Shown here: piece after piece, positions 23,418-31,597 of the stretch
Layout of the letters: the number at the start of each line of letters is the position of its first letter
How positions within the stretch are numbered: the first letter of the stretch is position 1
Source of the DNA: Nitrospirota bacterium
GTDB taxonomy: Bacteria > Nitrospirota > Thermodesulfovibrionia > Thermodesulfovibrionales > JdFR-85
Direction of reading: 5' to 3'
NCBI GenBank assembly: GCA_035873375.1
Contig: JAYWMQ010000032.1
Span: 1 to 43,390 of the forward strand
Length of the DNA: 43,390 nt
Notes under the pieces: model-generated
Told to the model about the DNA's origin: nothing
The model's input: only the letters and a program-made list of their open reading frames with translations
Database searches by the model: none
Program-made: the position numbers and the translations under genes

Positions 23418-24625
23418 ACATTGCTAAGTTTCTTCAAAACCAGGGAGGCGTTATTGCCTCCAAAGGCATAGGAATTATTCAAGGCTATATTAACAGTCTG
23501 CTTCCTTGCCTGATTCGGTACGCAGTCAATATCACATTCAGGGTCAAGTGTTTCAAAATTGATAGTAGGCGGTATCAGGTCGTTTTTTACAGCTAAGGCA
23601 CACGTGATGGCCTCAAGTGCAGAGGCTGCTCCCATTGTGTGGCCCAACATGGACTTAATGGAGCTTACAGGAATTTTCTTATAGAGAGGGCCGAAGACTT
23701 CTTTAATTGCTGCGCTCTCATTCTTGTCATTTGCCAGTGTGCCTGTTCCATGGGCGCTTATATAGTCCACATCTTCAACTGTAATCCCTGTTTCCAGCAA
23801 GGCCTTTTTCATGCATTCCGCAATGCCCTCTATTGATGGGGTTGTCATGTGGCTGGCGTCGCAACTGAGGCCGTATCCTAATATTTCGGCATAAATCCGG
23901 GCATTTCTTTTTAAGGCATTCTCCAGGGTTTCCAATACAAGGATTCCTGCACCTTCTGCCAGCATCATGCCTTTCCTGTTTTTATCGAATGGCTGACACC
24001 TTTCAGGAGCGACTGCCTTGAACTGGTTAAAGCCCGTGTATTCAATCCTGGACATTGGATCAGATGCCCCTGCAAACACGATGTCGGCTCTGTTAAGTTT
24101 GACCTGATCATAACCATAAGCAATGGCATAATTGCCGGCAGCACATGCTGTAGAGAACATAAAATTGGGGCCGTTGAATCTGAATTCTTTTGATATCATT
24201 GATGGTGCTGCATGTGTTGGCATTTGGTAGAATAATTCGTTGCCTATTTCCTCATTAGCAAGGATGTGGTTGTTAATCTTCTCAATGGTCGTAATAGTCC
24301 CCAATGTTGTGCCATGAGAAACACCAACCCTGAAGCTGGCTAATTTCTCGGACGTCAAAGCTGCGTCTTCTAAAGCAAGCTTTGTTGCAGCCAGTGCCAT
24401 TTGTGTGGCACGATTCATGACCTTCAACCGTTCCGCTGAAATAAAGTCTTCGGGGTTAAATTGTTTGACTTCCCCACCCATATGTGTAAAGTGTTTGGAG
24501 GTATCAAAGGATGACACAGGACTTATTCCCGATTTACCTTTCAGGAGGCTGTCCCAGAACGCATCTTTCCCGATTCCAATGGAGGATATAACGCCGATGC
24601 CTGTTATGACTACTCTGTTTTTCAT
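23414..24625 (-). CDS. 3-oxoacyl-ACP synthase, FabF/KS-alpha type
   Basis: A 403-residue condensing enzyme of the KAS II/FabF family joining malonyl-ACP to an acyl chain. The full catalytic triad is present: Cys161 in STACAAG, His292 in SAHGTGT and His329 in SMLGHTMGA. The C-terminal YAFGGNNASLVL is typical. It starts directly after the GxxExxY stop codon (TAA then ATG), with no Shine-Dalgarno sequence of its own, and its stop lies in the next element's terminal repeat. Paired with the histidine-less ketosynthase upstream, it looks like the KS-alpha of a type II system. Confidence 0.93.
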   Translation of the reverse strand: MKNRVVITGIGVISSIGIGKDAFWDSLLKGKSGISPVSSFDTSKHFTHMGGEVKQFNPEDFISAERLKVMNRATQMALAATKLALEDAALTSEKLASFRVGVSHGTTLGTITTIEKINNHILANEEIGNELFYQMPTHAAPSMISKEFRFNGPNFMFSTACAAGNYAIAYGYDQVKLNRADIVFAGASDPMSRIEYTGFNQFKAVAPERCQPFDKNRKGMMLAEGAGILVLETLENALKRNARIYAEILGYGLSCDASHMTTPSIEGIAECMKKALLETGITVEDVDYISAHGTGTLANDKNESAAIKEVFGPLYKKIPVSSIKSMLGHTMGAASALEAITCALAVKNDLIPPTINFETLDPECDIDCVPNQARKQTVNIALNNSYAFGGNNASLVLKKLSNV

Positions 24626-25051
24626 TTATTTAGCCGCAGATTTACGCAGATTGGCGCAGATATTTTTCCTCTTATTATCAAATGCAAACCTTCTAACTTC
24701 TGGTTTTCTTGCAAAATTCACTAACAATCCAACCTCAATATTTGTTGCTTTCAAGTAATTGATTATTTGGGCTTCATGTGCAGGGTCAATAGTGCGTGTT
24801 GCTTTTAGTTCAACTATTACTTTTTCGTTTATAATTAAATCCGCCTTAAACCCTCCGATGACATCTCCTCTGAAAAATACCGGGATACTTTTCTGATTCT
24901 CTACTTTCAGGCCATATCCGGTCAACACAATATACATGGCATTTTCATAGATGGATTCAAGAAATCCATCACCGAGTTCATTATAAACTTCATAAAAACT
25001 CCCAAGAATTATATCTGTGATCTCTTTATGTTTAAATACATCAGCGTTCAT
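24626..25051 (-). CDS. GxxExxY protein (PD-(D/E)XK-like)
   Basis: A 141-residue protein of the GxxExxY family: the naming motif is GFLESIY at residues 29-35. A nuclease-like core follows, with Asp71 (FKADLI) and ELK (81-83), fitting the PD-(D/E)XK fold. Biochemical function is not established. The gene fills a 444-bp element: its start codon overlaps one terminal inverted repeat, its last residues (ANLRKSAAK) are encoded by the other, and its TAA directly abuts the next gene's ATG. It interrupts the ketosynthase operon in the same orientation, so transcription can read through. Confidence 0.85.
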   Translation of the reverse strand: MNADVFKHKEITDIILGSFYEVYNELGDGFLESIYENAMYIVLTGYGLKVENQKSIPVFFRGDVIGGFKADLIINEKVIVELKATRTIDPAHEAQIINYLKATNIEVGLLVNFARKPEVRRFAFDNKRKNICANLRKSAAK

Positions 25052-25072
25052 CTGCGTAAATCTGCGGCTAAA
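24629..25072. mobile_element. GxxExxY element with perfect 23-bp terminal inverted repeats
   Basis: Bases 24629-24651 and 25050-25072 are perfect 23-bp inverted copies (TTTAGCCGCAGATTTACGCA plus GAT and its complement). The element sits exactly in the gap between the two ketosynthase genes: four bases after one stop and four before the next ATG. No transposase is encoded and I saw no clear target-site duplication. Related ends occur at 23308, 18571, 39164 and 40176. Confidence 0.8.
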
Positions 25073-25075
25073 TAT

Positions 25076-26326
25076 TTACGGTTTTTCAAGCACGACCGCT
25101 GTATTATTGCCATATGGATCAGATGATATTACAAGCGCTGTATTGATGTTCTTCTCCCTTGCCTCATTAGGTACATAATCAAGGTCACATAGAGGATCTT
25201 TTTCTGAGTAATTTATTGTGGGTGGCAGGAATCCCTTGTGAATAGCACCGACTACTGCAGATAACGACAGGGCGCCCGAGGCTGAAAATGTCTCACCTAT
25301 CATTGACTTTATTGCACTTACAGGAATGTTGTAGGCCCTTTCTCCAAAAACTTTCTTGATTGCGGTTGTATCCATTTCGTCAAGCTCTCTTGTAGAGTTA
25401 GCACTTGCGGATATATAATCAATGTCAGCAATATCCAGGGAGGCTTCACGGATGGCAAGTTTAATAGCGGTTGCAAGCCCATTGTCGGAGCTGAACCTTT
25501 TGTCGTTTTCAGAGGTAAAGGAGTTTCCATAGCCTGATACCTTTGCAAGAATGACAGCCCCTCTTCTAAGGGCGTGCTCTTTAGACTCCAGGACTAAAAG
25601 CGCAGCCCCTTCTGAAAGGATTGTGCCGCATCTTCCTGCATCAAATGGACAACAGACAGGATCTCTCCCGTCTGAGCCGGAGAGAAACCCAAGTTTGTAA
25701 AAGCCCATATATGTCTCCTCACACAGCTCTTCCACTCCCCCGGCAAGGACTGCTTCAGCCCTCTTTAACCTGATAAAATCAGCAGCATAGGTCAGGGCGT
25801 CAAGAGAGGCACAGAAGCCTGTTGAGATGGTCGTGTTAAACCCCTTTATTTTGAAGCGGATAGATACCTGGCTTGCCGGGGAGTTTATCACGGTGTTTGG
25901 AAATAGTGAAGGGTTGACATATCGAGGCCCCTCAATAAGACCCGTGCGGTCAAACTGGGAGATACTATGCAAACTCCCAAAGGTAGTTCCTACCGAAACG
26001 CCGATAGAGCGGGTGCTTATTTCATTGATATCCAGCCCGGCATCATCTATGGCGAGGCGGGCTGCTGAGGTTAAGAGTTTGGTGCTCCGGTCAAGGATTC
26101 GTAGATCCTTTTTGCCGATATAAACTTCCGGCTCAAAATCGATCACCTCTCCAGCTACATGTACATTGACCCCTGAGGTATCAAACAGGCTTATCTCCTT
26201 AAATCCAGACTTGCCCTGTCTCAAACCATCCCAGTAAAAATCTTTGCCAATGCCGATTGGTGATACAACCCCTATGCCTGTGATAACTATATCTCTTTCT
26301 GTATTATTAGTTGTCAGACTTTTCAT
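25076..26326 (-). CDS. ketosynthase-like protein lacking both catalytic histidines (KS-beta/CLF-like)
   Basis: A 416-residue member of the FabF family. The fold-defining segments are intact (DIVITGIGVVSPIG at the start, YGNNTAVVLE at the end), and the nucleophile position keeps cysteine (Cys172 in STGFCASLD). The first histidine motif HGTGT is replaced by S-A-N-S-T (Ser308), and the second, GHT, by GET (Glu345). Without both histidines normal decarboxylative condensation is not expected. Such loss is typical of chain-length factors, although those usually replace the cysteine too. It likely forms a heterodimer with the complete ketosynthase two genes downstream. Confidence 0.87.
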   Translation of the reverse strand: MKSLTTNNTERDIVITGIGVVSPIGIGKDFYWDGLRQGKSGFKEISLFDTSGVNVHVAGEVIDFEPEVYIGKKDLRILDRSTKLLTSAARLAIDDAGLDINEISTRSIGVSVGTTFGSLHSISQFDRTGLIEGPRYVNPSLFPNTVINSPASQVSIRFKIKGFNTTISTGFCASLDALTYAADFIRLKRAEAVLAGGVEELCEETYMGFYKLGFLSGSDGRDPVCCPFDAGRCGTILSEGAALLVLESKEHALRRGAVILAKVSGYGNSFTSENDKRFSSDNGLATAIKLAIREASLDIADIDYISASANSTRELDEMDTTAIKKVFGERAYNIPVSAIKSMIGETFSASGALSLSAVVGAIHKGFLPPTINYSEKDPLCDLDYVPNEAREKNINTALVISSDPYGNNTAVVLEKP

Positions 26327-26349
26327 GTAGAGCTTTTTGTTTTTACCAA

Positions 26350-27765
26350 TCAGAGCGCTTCAATGACATAAAAGATTATAACACCTGCTTCTTCCCGTGA
26401 TTCTGTTATTGCACTCTCAGGTATCCCGGCCTGTTCGAATATCTCCCTGAAATCTTCTTCCTTGCGCTGGAGGAACCCGTCCCAGTCGGTTAGCCAGTGA
26501 TAGTCCTGCGGTCTGTAACGGCGTACATCCTTGAATGGAGCAATCAACTTGCCCCCGGGGTTCAGAAGTTTATAAAGGGTTTTAAACAGTTTTACGAGGA
26601 AGTCATTGGGCAGATAGTCAAAAAAACCGGCACTGTAAATGATGTCCCTGGTCCCGAAGTCTTGCAGGGTTAGCTCGTAGTCGAACATCCTCAGGGCGTT
26701 GTGCTTTCTGAATTCTATATGGGGCAGGGCGCCAGTGTGATAAAGACGGCTGTAAGAGAAGGAGAGTGCATCCTCATCGTTGTCCACACAGAGGATATGT
26801 GCCTTTGATTTGAGAATCTCAGGGGCTATTTCAACGAGCTCCCTGCAGGATCCACAGGCAATATTTAGAACAGAGGGTCCGGTTCTGTTCATTAACTCAT
26901 CTTTAAGGATGCCCTGTAATTTTCTTATCCTGTTTCTGACAGCAACGGCAAGTGTTGACCTGAGGGATGCAAGGTCAAGATAGTGTCCTATGCCATCAGA
27001 CAGGGGTATGTTTCTGTATGCGGTTTCAAGTGTTTTATAATCACCATGATGGCCTTGTGGCCATGTCCTTGCACGGTTATAAATGTAACTTTTTGAGAAT
27101 ATATGATTTGTCTTTTGATGGAATTGAGCCCTGTGATGTTTGATGACTGATATATCATTAATCCCATCTTCAAACCGCTCTGCCTTGAGAAGGAAGTCAT
27201 CTGAAATCTGTTCGAGTATTTCAAGGACATCATCATTGTCATCTGCCTGAGAATGTACTGTTTCTTCGAGGGCATGGAACCTTTCTATCAATTCCTCTGT
27301 GGCCTCTTCGATATAGTCTATCCACCGCTGCTGAATCTCCCTTTCATGGATATCAAGAAATTTTTCACTTCCAAAGTTGATGTTCCGTCCGCAATTCCAG
27401 CAACTTTCAGTTTTGTTAAGGTTGCGGCTGCTACAATAGGGGCATGTTTTTTCAGAGGAGAGGTTGTCTTTGATATACTGCCACAGTGTCAATCTGGAAG
27501 ATTTATCGAGGTTTATAAATCTCACAGCAATTCCATCTTCATCTTTTCTGAGTATCATGCCGTTAATTTCACAATCACCAATGTTTGGCAGATGGGCCTT
27601 TAATCTGATTAGTTCATTTTCTGTTAAGTGTGATAATGAATTGAGGAAGGCGCCATTGAGTCCGAGATTTTTAATTTCAGTTTCTTGATGCACATTCCCT
27701 GAACTGTAATCTGATAAAATCGTGGCTGGAATCCTGGCATTACACCTTACGTCAAAACGTAGCAT
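26350..27765 (-). CDS. PilZ - zinc ribbon - SAM methyltransferase fusion
   Basis: A 471-residue three-part protein. Residues 3-90 form a PilZ-like domain with R-x3-R (RCNAR) and an N-x-G-x-x-G variant of the c-di-GMP-binding motif (NLGLNG). Next is a zinc ribbon with Cys108, 111, 122 and 125, then a charged helical linker. The C-terminal class I methyltransferase has GHHGDYKTLETAY and motif I, VLNIACGSCREL (299-310), with the acidic LCVDNDED strand; this type is often annotated with 3-hydroxypalmitate methyl ester (PhcB-like) synthases. I start at ATG 27765 because GAAGGAGGAG directly precedes it; a TTG at 27780 falls inside that site. It heads the ketosynthase operon, 23 bases before the next gene. 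Confidence 0.82.
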   Translation of the reverse strand: MLRFDVRCNARIPATILSDYSSGNVHQETEIKNLGLNGAFLNSLSHLTENELIRLKAHLPNIGDCEINGMILRKDEDGIAVRFINLDKSSRLTLWQYIKDNLSSEKTCPYCSSRNLNKTESCWNCGRNINFGSEKFLDIHEREIQQRWIDYIEEATEELIERFHALEETVHSQADDNDDVLEILEQISDDFLLKAERFEDGINDISVIKHHRAQFHQKTNHIFSKSYIYNRARTWPQGHHGDYKTLETAYRNIPLSDGIGHYLDLASLRSTLAVAVRNRIRKLQGILKDELMNRTGPSVLNIACGSCRELVEIAPEILKSKAHILCVDNDEDALSFSYSRLYHTGALPHIEFRKHNALRMFDYELTLQDFGTRDIIYSAGFFDYLPNDFLVKLFKTLYKLLNPGGKLIAPFKDVRRYRPQDYHWLTDWDGFLQRKEEDFREIFEQAGIPESAITESREEAGVIIFYVIEAL

Positions 27766-27804
27766 AGTCTCCTCCTTCAAATTGGATTTAATGCCAATAC
27801 TTGC

Positions 27805-27816
27805 ATATAATTATAT
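27805..27816 (-). promoter_or_regulatory. palindromic AT-rich -10 region before methyltransferase gene
   Basis: ATATAATTATAT is a perfect 12-bp palindrome containing TATAAT on either strand, about 40 bases before the methyltransferase start. It is the only promoter-like signal in the 27766-27883 gap. No good -35 box is visible. Confidence 0.3.
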
Positions 27817-27883
27817 ATGAAAAATTAGAAAAATTAATAGCTTGTCTAATCCCTTGAATCTCCAGGCCGATAAAATGCCAAAA

Positions 27884-28558
27884 TTATAAGCTGACTATTC
27901 TTCCGTCAACCATCCTGATTATCCGTGTGCATTTCCGGGCAAGCATATCATTGTGTGTGACTATGACAAAGGTTGTTCCCTTTGAGGAGTTGACTTCAGT
28001 GAGGAGATTGAACAGGTCATCACCTGTTTTTGTGTCGAGATTGCCTGTTGGTTCATCGGCAAGGACAACAGCTGGTTCCATAATCAGGGCCCGTGCCACT
28101 GCAACGCGCTGCTGCTCACCTCCCGAGAGTTCACCGGGCCGGTGTGAGATACGACCATGAAGGCCGAGTTCTGTCAGTATTGATGTTGCCCTCTCTTTTA
28201 TCTTGGATTGGTTCAATCCATTGATAATCCCCGGCATCATCACATTTTCAAGGGCGCTAAATTCAGGCAGGAGATGGTGAAACTGGAAGACGAATCCAAT
28301 TCTGTGATTCCTGAACGATGCGAGGGTAATATCGTCAAATGAGAAAACATCGTCACTGCCGTACAGGACCTCTCCTTCGGTAGGCTTGTCAAGGGTGCCG
28401 AGGATGTGAAGGAGCGTGCTTTTGCCCACACCGGATGCTCCCACGATTGCAGCCATTTCACCCGCTGCTATCTCAAGATCAATTCCTCTGAGAACCTCAA
28501 TGTCTCCTGCAGGTGTATAAAACAATTTTTTCAGACCGCGGGTTTTGATAAGGGGCAT
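27884..28558 (-). CDS. lolD: lipoprotein-releasing system ATPase LolD
   Basis: ATPase of LolCDE, which extracts lipoproteins from the inner membrane and hands them to LolA. The 224-residue protein shows Walker A (GASGVGKST), Q loop [11 protein letters not shown], signature LSGGEQQR, Walker B ([12 protein letters not shown]) and the switch VTHND. The pattern is that of the MacB/LolD family. It lies one base after a small membrane-protein gene and downstream of lolC/E, consistent with one operon. Confidence 0.9.
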   Translation of the reverse strand: MPLIKTRGLKKLFYTPAGDIEVLRGIDLEIAAGEMAAIVGASGVGKSTLLHILGTLDKPTEGEVLYGSDDVFSFDDITLASFRNHRIGFVFQFHHLLPEFSALENVMMPGIINGLNQSKIKERATSILTELGLHGRISHRPGELSGGEQQRVAVARALIMEPAVVLADEPTGNLDTKTGDDLFNLLTEVNSSKGTTFVIVTHNDMLARKCTRIIRMVDGRIVSL

Positions 28559-28559
28559 T

Positions 28560-28811
28560 CTATCTGTCTGTTATCTCCTTTTTGATCTTCCTTGCTTTTT
28601 TTGTCTGTTCCTTAATTTTTTTCTTTGTGCTTTGGAGGTTGTCGGCCTTCTCCGCAAGCTCATCGCTTTTTTCCTGTATAAGTTGCCCTGCCTCTTCCGA
28701 TTTCTGTCCGAACCATCTGAAGGGCTCACCACCTTTAAGGATGGCAATTATCACAAACGCCACTACCGCAATGATAGCGAGACATATCATCCGTCTGATA
28801 AGTTTAAACAT
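28560..28811 (-). CDS. small single-pass membrane protein with coiled coil
   Basis: An 83-residue protein with an N-terminal hydrophobic helix (about 7-26) and a lysine/glutamate-rich region (about 38-83) predicted to be a long helix or coiled coil. I do not recognise a family. It is placed between lolC/E and lolD with gaps of about 21 bases and one base, so it is co-transcribed with the Lol genes. A role near that transporter is only a positional guess. Confidence 0.65.
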   Translation of the reverse strand: MFKLIRRMICLAIIAVVAFVIIAILKGGEPFRWFGQKSEEAGQLIQEKSDELAEKADNLQSTKKKIKEQTKKARKIKKEITDR

Positions 28812-28832
28812 CTTTCTGTCCTGGTGTTTTCA

Positions 28833-30062
28833 TCATTCATACCTCAAAGGCTCAACAGGGTTGAGCCTTGCTGCCTGGTAGGCGGGGTAAATGGTAGCAA
28901 GAAAGCTTATACAGATGGCTGAGAGCGATACAGCAACAAAGTCAGTCAGGTTCATCTTTACAGGAATAGAGCTGAGATAATAAACATCCGGAGGAAGTTT
29001 TATTATTTCATATGTATTTAACAGATAGCCAAGAAGATACCCGCCTGTAACACCAATGGTCGTACCTGCAAGCCCTATCATCAGTCCCTGAAAGATGAAT
29101 ATGGCCATTATTGCACGGTTTGTGGCACCCATAGCCTTAAGTATAGCTATCTCCCTCTCTTTCTCAATGACGTTCATTATGAGGGTGCTGATAATATTAA
29201 ATGATGCAACGAGTATTATTAGTGTTAGTATAACAAACATTGTGAATTTTTCGAGTTTCAGTGCCGAGAAAAGGTTTTTGTTCATCTGCATCCAGTCCCT
29301 TGCGTAAAACGTGGGGCCAAGAATCTCCTGCACCCTCTCTCTCACCTCCGGGGCACTGTATATGTCGTCAATCCTCAGCTCAATCCCCGTTACAGCGTCC
29401 CCAGTGCGGAAAAACTCCTGTGCAGCCTTGAGGGATGTAAGGGCAAGATTTGTATCATACTCATACATGCCCACCTCAAAAAGCCCCACAACCCTGAACT
29501 TTCTTACCCTCGGGAGCATCCCCATCGGTCCTAACTCCTGAATAGGGGATATCACGTTAATCTCATCGCCCACGTAAGCGCCAAGGATATTTGAAAGTTC
29601 GCTTCCCAGTATGATGCCCGGAAGTGTTGCGTCCTCAGTGAGGTTGTCAAGAGTTCCTTCCTTCATGTGCTCTCTCAGGGATGTTGTCTGGTCTTCATAT
29701 GCAGGGTCTATGCCCCTCAGATACACCCCGTGTGCCCGCTTGCCTTTTGATACCATTATCTGACCAAGGACAAATGGTGATGCCCCGGTTACACGGGGAA
29801 TGGTCTTTAATTCTTTAATTACCCCTTCATGGTTCTCTATGCCGCCGGTGTAGTTGAGTACGACAACATGGGCATTTACTCCGAGTATCTTTTTTCTCAG
29901 GTCTTCATGAAAGCCGCTCATTACGGACAGGACAACAAGGAGGGCCATAACTCCCACTGCAACCCCGCCTGTGGTTATAACCGTGTTGAATGATATGCCT
30001 TTGTGTTTCTTTTTTGATTTAAGATACCTGAGTGCTATGAATATCGGATAAGATAGTTTCAT
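28833..30062 (-). CDS. lipoprotein-releasing system permease LolC/LolE
   Basis: A 409-residue MacB/FtsX-type permease with one N-terminal helix (about 25-50), a large periplasmic domain (50-270) and three C-terminal helices. The start YPIFIALRYLKSKKKHKGISF and VGVMALLVVLSVMSGF(x)EDL are diagnostic of LolC/LolE. Only one such gene is present with lolD, suggesting a homodimeric LolF-like system, or a second permease elsewhere. It follows lysS by 16 bases. Confidence 0.9.
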   Translation of the reverse strand: MKLSYPIFIALRYLKSKKKHKGISFNTVITTGGVAVGVMALLVVLSVMSGFHEDLRKKILGVNAHVVVLNYTGGIENHEGVIKELKTIPRVTGASPFVLGQIMVSKGKRAHGVYLRGIDPAYEDQTTSLREHMKEGTLDNLTEDATLPGIILGSELSNILGAYVGDEINVISPIQELGPMGMLPRVRKFRVVGLFEVGMYEYDTNLALTSLKAAQEFFRTGDAVTGIELRIDDIYSAPEVRERVQEILGPTFYARDWMQMNKNLFSALKLEKFTMFVILTLIILVASFNIISTLIMNVIEKEREIAILKAMGATNRAIMAIFIFQGLMIGLAGTTIGVTGGYLLGYLLNTYEIIKLPPDVYYLSSIPVKMNLTDFVAVSLSAICISFLATIYPAYQAARLNPVEPLRYE

Positions 30063-30078
30063 ATGCTCCTTATTTTGT

Positions 30079-31554
30079 TTATTTCTCAGGCTTCATCTGA
30101 GGGAACAGGATAACGTCGCGTATGGAGTGCGAGTTGGTCATAAGCATAACAAGTCTGTCAATTCCGATGCCCTCACCTGCAGCCGGAGGCATACCATACT
30201 CGAGTGCCCTGATGAAGTCGTCGTCCATCCAGTGGGCCTCTTCGTCCCCCTTTTCCTTTGCCTCCACCTGGCGGAGGAATCTGTCGCGCTGGTCCATGGG
30301 GTCATTCAGCTCTGTAAAGGCATTGGCGATCTCTCTTGAGGCTATGAAGAGCTCAAACCTTTCCACGAGTTCCGGCGAATCCTTTTTTCTCCTGGCAAGC
30401 GGGGAGAGTTCAAGGGGATAGTCGGTAATAAACGTTGGCTGGATCAGGTGCGGCTCTACCTTCTCCTTGAATATCTCGTCAAGGAGCTTTCCAAGTGTAT
30501 GGACATCCTTAACATCTATTCCTTCAGCCTTTGCCCAGTCCCTGGCCTTTTCATAATCAGTGAGTGCTTCCTCAGGCACACCATGTTTCATCATGGCCTC
30601 GTACATGGGGAGCCTCGGCCACGGAGGGGTAAAGTCGAGTGTTAACTCACCGTAGGGGATCCTGAGGGTGCCGTGTATTTCCATCAACAGTTCGGTGAAG
30701 AGTTTTTCCGTGAAATCCATCAGGAAGTTGTAGTCTTTATATGCGATATAGAACTCAAGCATGCTGAATTCAGGGTTGTGTTTTGTGGACATGCCCTCAT
30801 TGCGGAAGTTTTTATTCAACTCGTACACCCGCTCATACCCCCCGACAAGGAGTCTTTTGAGGTAGAGCTCAGGTGCAATTCTCAAGTAGAGGTCTATGCC
30901 AAGGGCATTGTGGTGTGTTCTGAATGGTTTTGCAACTGCACCCCCGGGTATCTGGTGCATCATGGGGGTCTCCACCTCGATAAAACCCTCTTTTTCAAGA
31001 AAGTCCCGGATAAACTTGATGATGGCGCTTCTTCGTGCGAATGTCTCCCTTACCTGTGGATTTACAATAAGGTCAACGTATCTTTGACGGTATCTCAACT
31101 CTATATCCTTCAGACCATGCCATTTTTCGGGCAGGGGTCTGAGGGATTTTGTCAGCAGGGTAAAGCCATCAACCAGGATGGTGAGCTCGTTTGTCTTTGT
31201 CCTGAAGAGCCTGCCACTTATTCCTATGATGTCACCGATATCGAGTTTTTTTACGATCTTGTATCTCTCTCCAAGGATGTCTTTACGGAAATAGAGCTGT
31301 ATGCGCCCTGTCTCATCCTGTATGTGGGAGAAGGCTGCCTTGCCAAAGTTCCTCCAGGCAATAATCCTTCCAGCCACTGAGGTCTCCACGGGGGTTTTTT
31401 CGAGGTCTTCCTTTGGGGTCTCTCCATGCTGGTTCTGGAGTTCTCCGGCCTGATGGGTGACATCGTAGGGCTGCCCATATGGATCTATCCCCATCTCTTT
31501 GAGTTCATTCAGTTTCCTTATGCGCTGCTCTATCAGTTCATTTACCTCTTCCAA
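30079..31554 (-). CDS. lysS: lysine--tRNA ligase, class II
   Basis: Charges tRNA-Lys. The N-terminal OB fold (VAGRIIAWRNFGKAAFSHI) and the class II core are present: motif 2 (NFRNEGMSTKHNPEFSMLE), the LIQPTFITDYPLELSPLAR block and motif 3 (GEGIGIDRLVML). I place the start at TTG 31554 (491 residues) because GGAGG lies about five bases upstream and the extra 23 residues of the longer reading frame would overlap proA and are not LysRS-like. An ATG-initiated start at 31623 is the alternative. Confidence 0.93.
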   Translation of the reverse strand: MEEVNELIEQRIRKLNELKEMGIDPYGQPYDVTHQAGELQNQHGETPKEDLEKTPVETSVAGRIIAWRNFGKAAFSHIQDETGRIQLYFRKDILGERYKIVKKLDIGDIIGISGRLFRTKTNELTILVDGFTLLTKSLRPLPEKWHGLKDIELRYRQRYVDLIVNPQVRETFARRSAIIKFIRDFLEKEGFIEVETPMMHQIPGGAVAKPFRTHHNALGIDLYLRIAPELYLKRLLVGGYERVYELNKNFRNEGMSTKHNPEFSMLEFYIAYKDYNFLMDFTEKLFTELLMEIHGTLRIPYGELTLDFTPPWPRLPMYEAMMKHGVPEEALTDYEKARDWAKAEGIDVKDVHTLGKLLDEIFKEKVEPHLIQPTFITDYPLELSPLARRKKDSPELVERFELFIASREIANAFTELNDPMDQRDRFLRQVEAKEKGDEEAHWMDDDFIRALEYGMPPAAGEGIGIDRLVMLMTNSHSIRDVILFPQMKPEK

Positions 31555-31597
31555 TCCATCCTCCGTCAATCCTGAATCTTGTATTTGAATTCTGTGG

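Noticed and set aside
24629-25072. Classical insertion sequence
   Set aside because: No transposase or DDE/HUH motif and no target duplication seen; only inverted ends and a GxxExxY gene, so I call it an element of unknown mobility.
30673-31380. 235-codon plus-strand frame inside lysS
   Set aside because: Lies wholly antisense to the conserved LysRS core; no ribosome site and low-complexity cysteine-rich translation.
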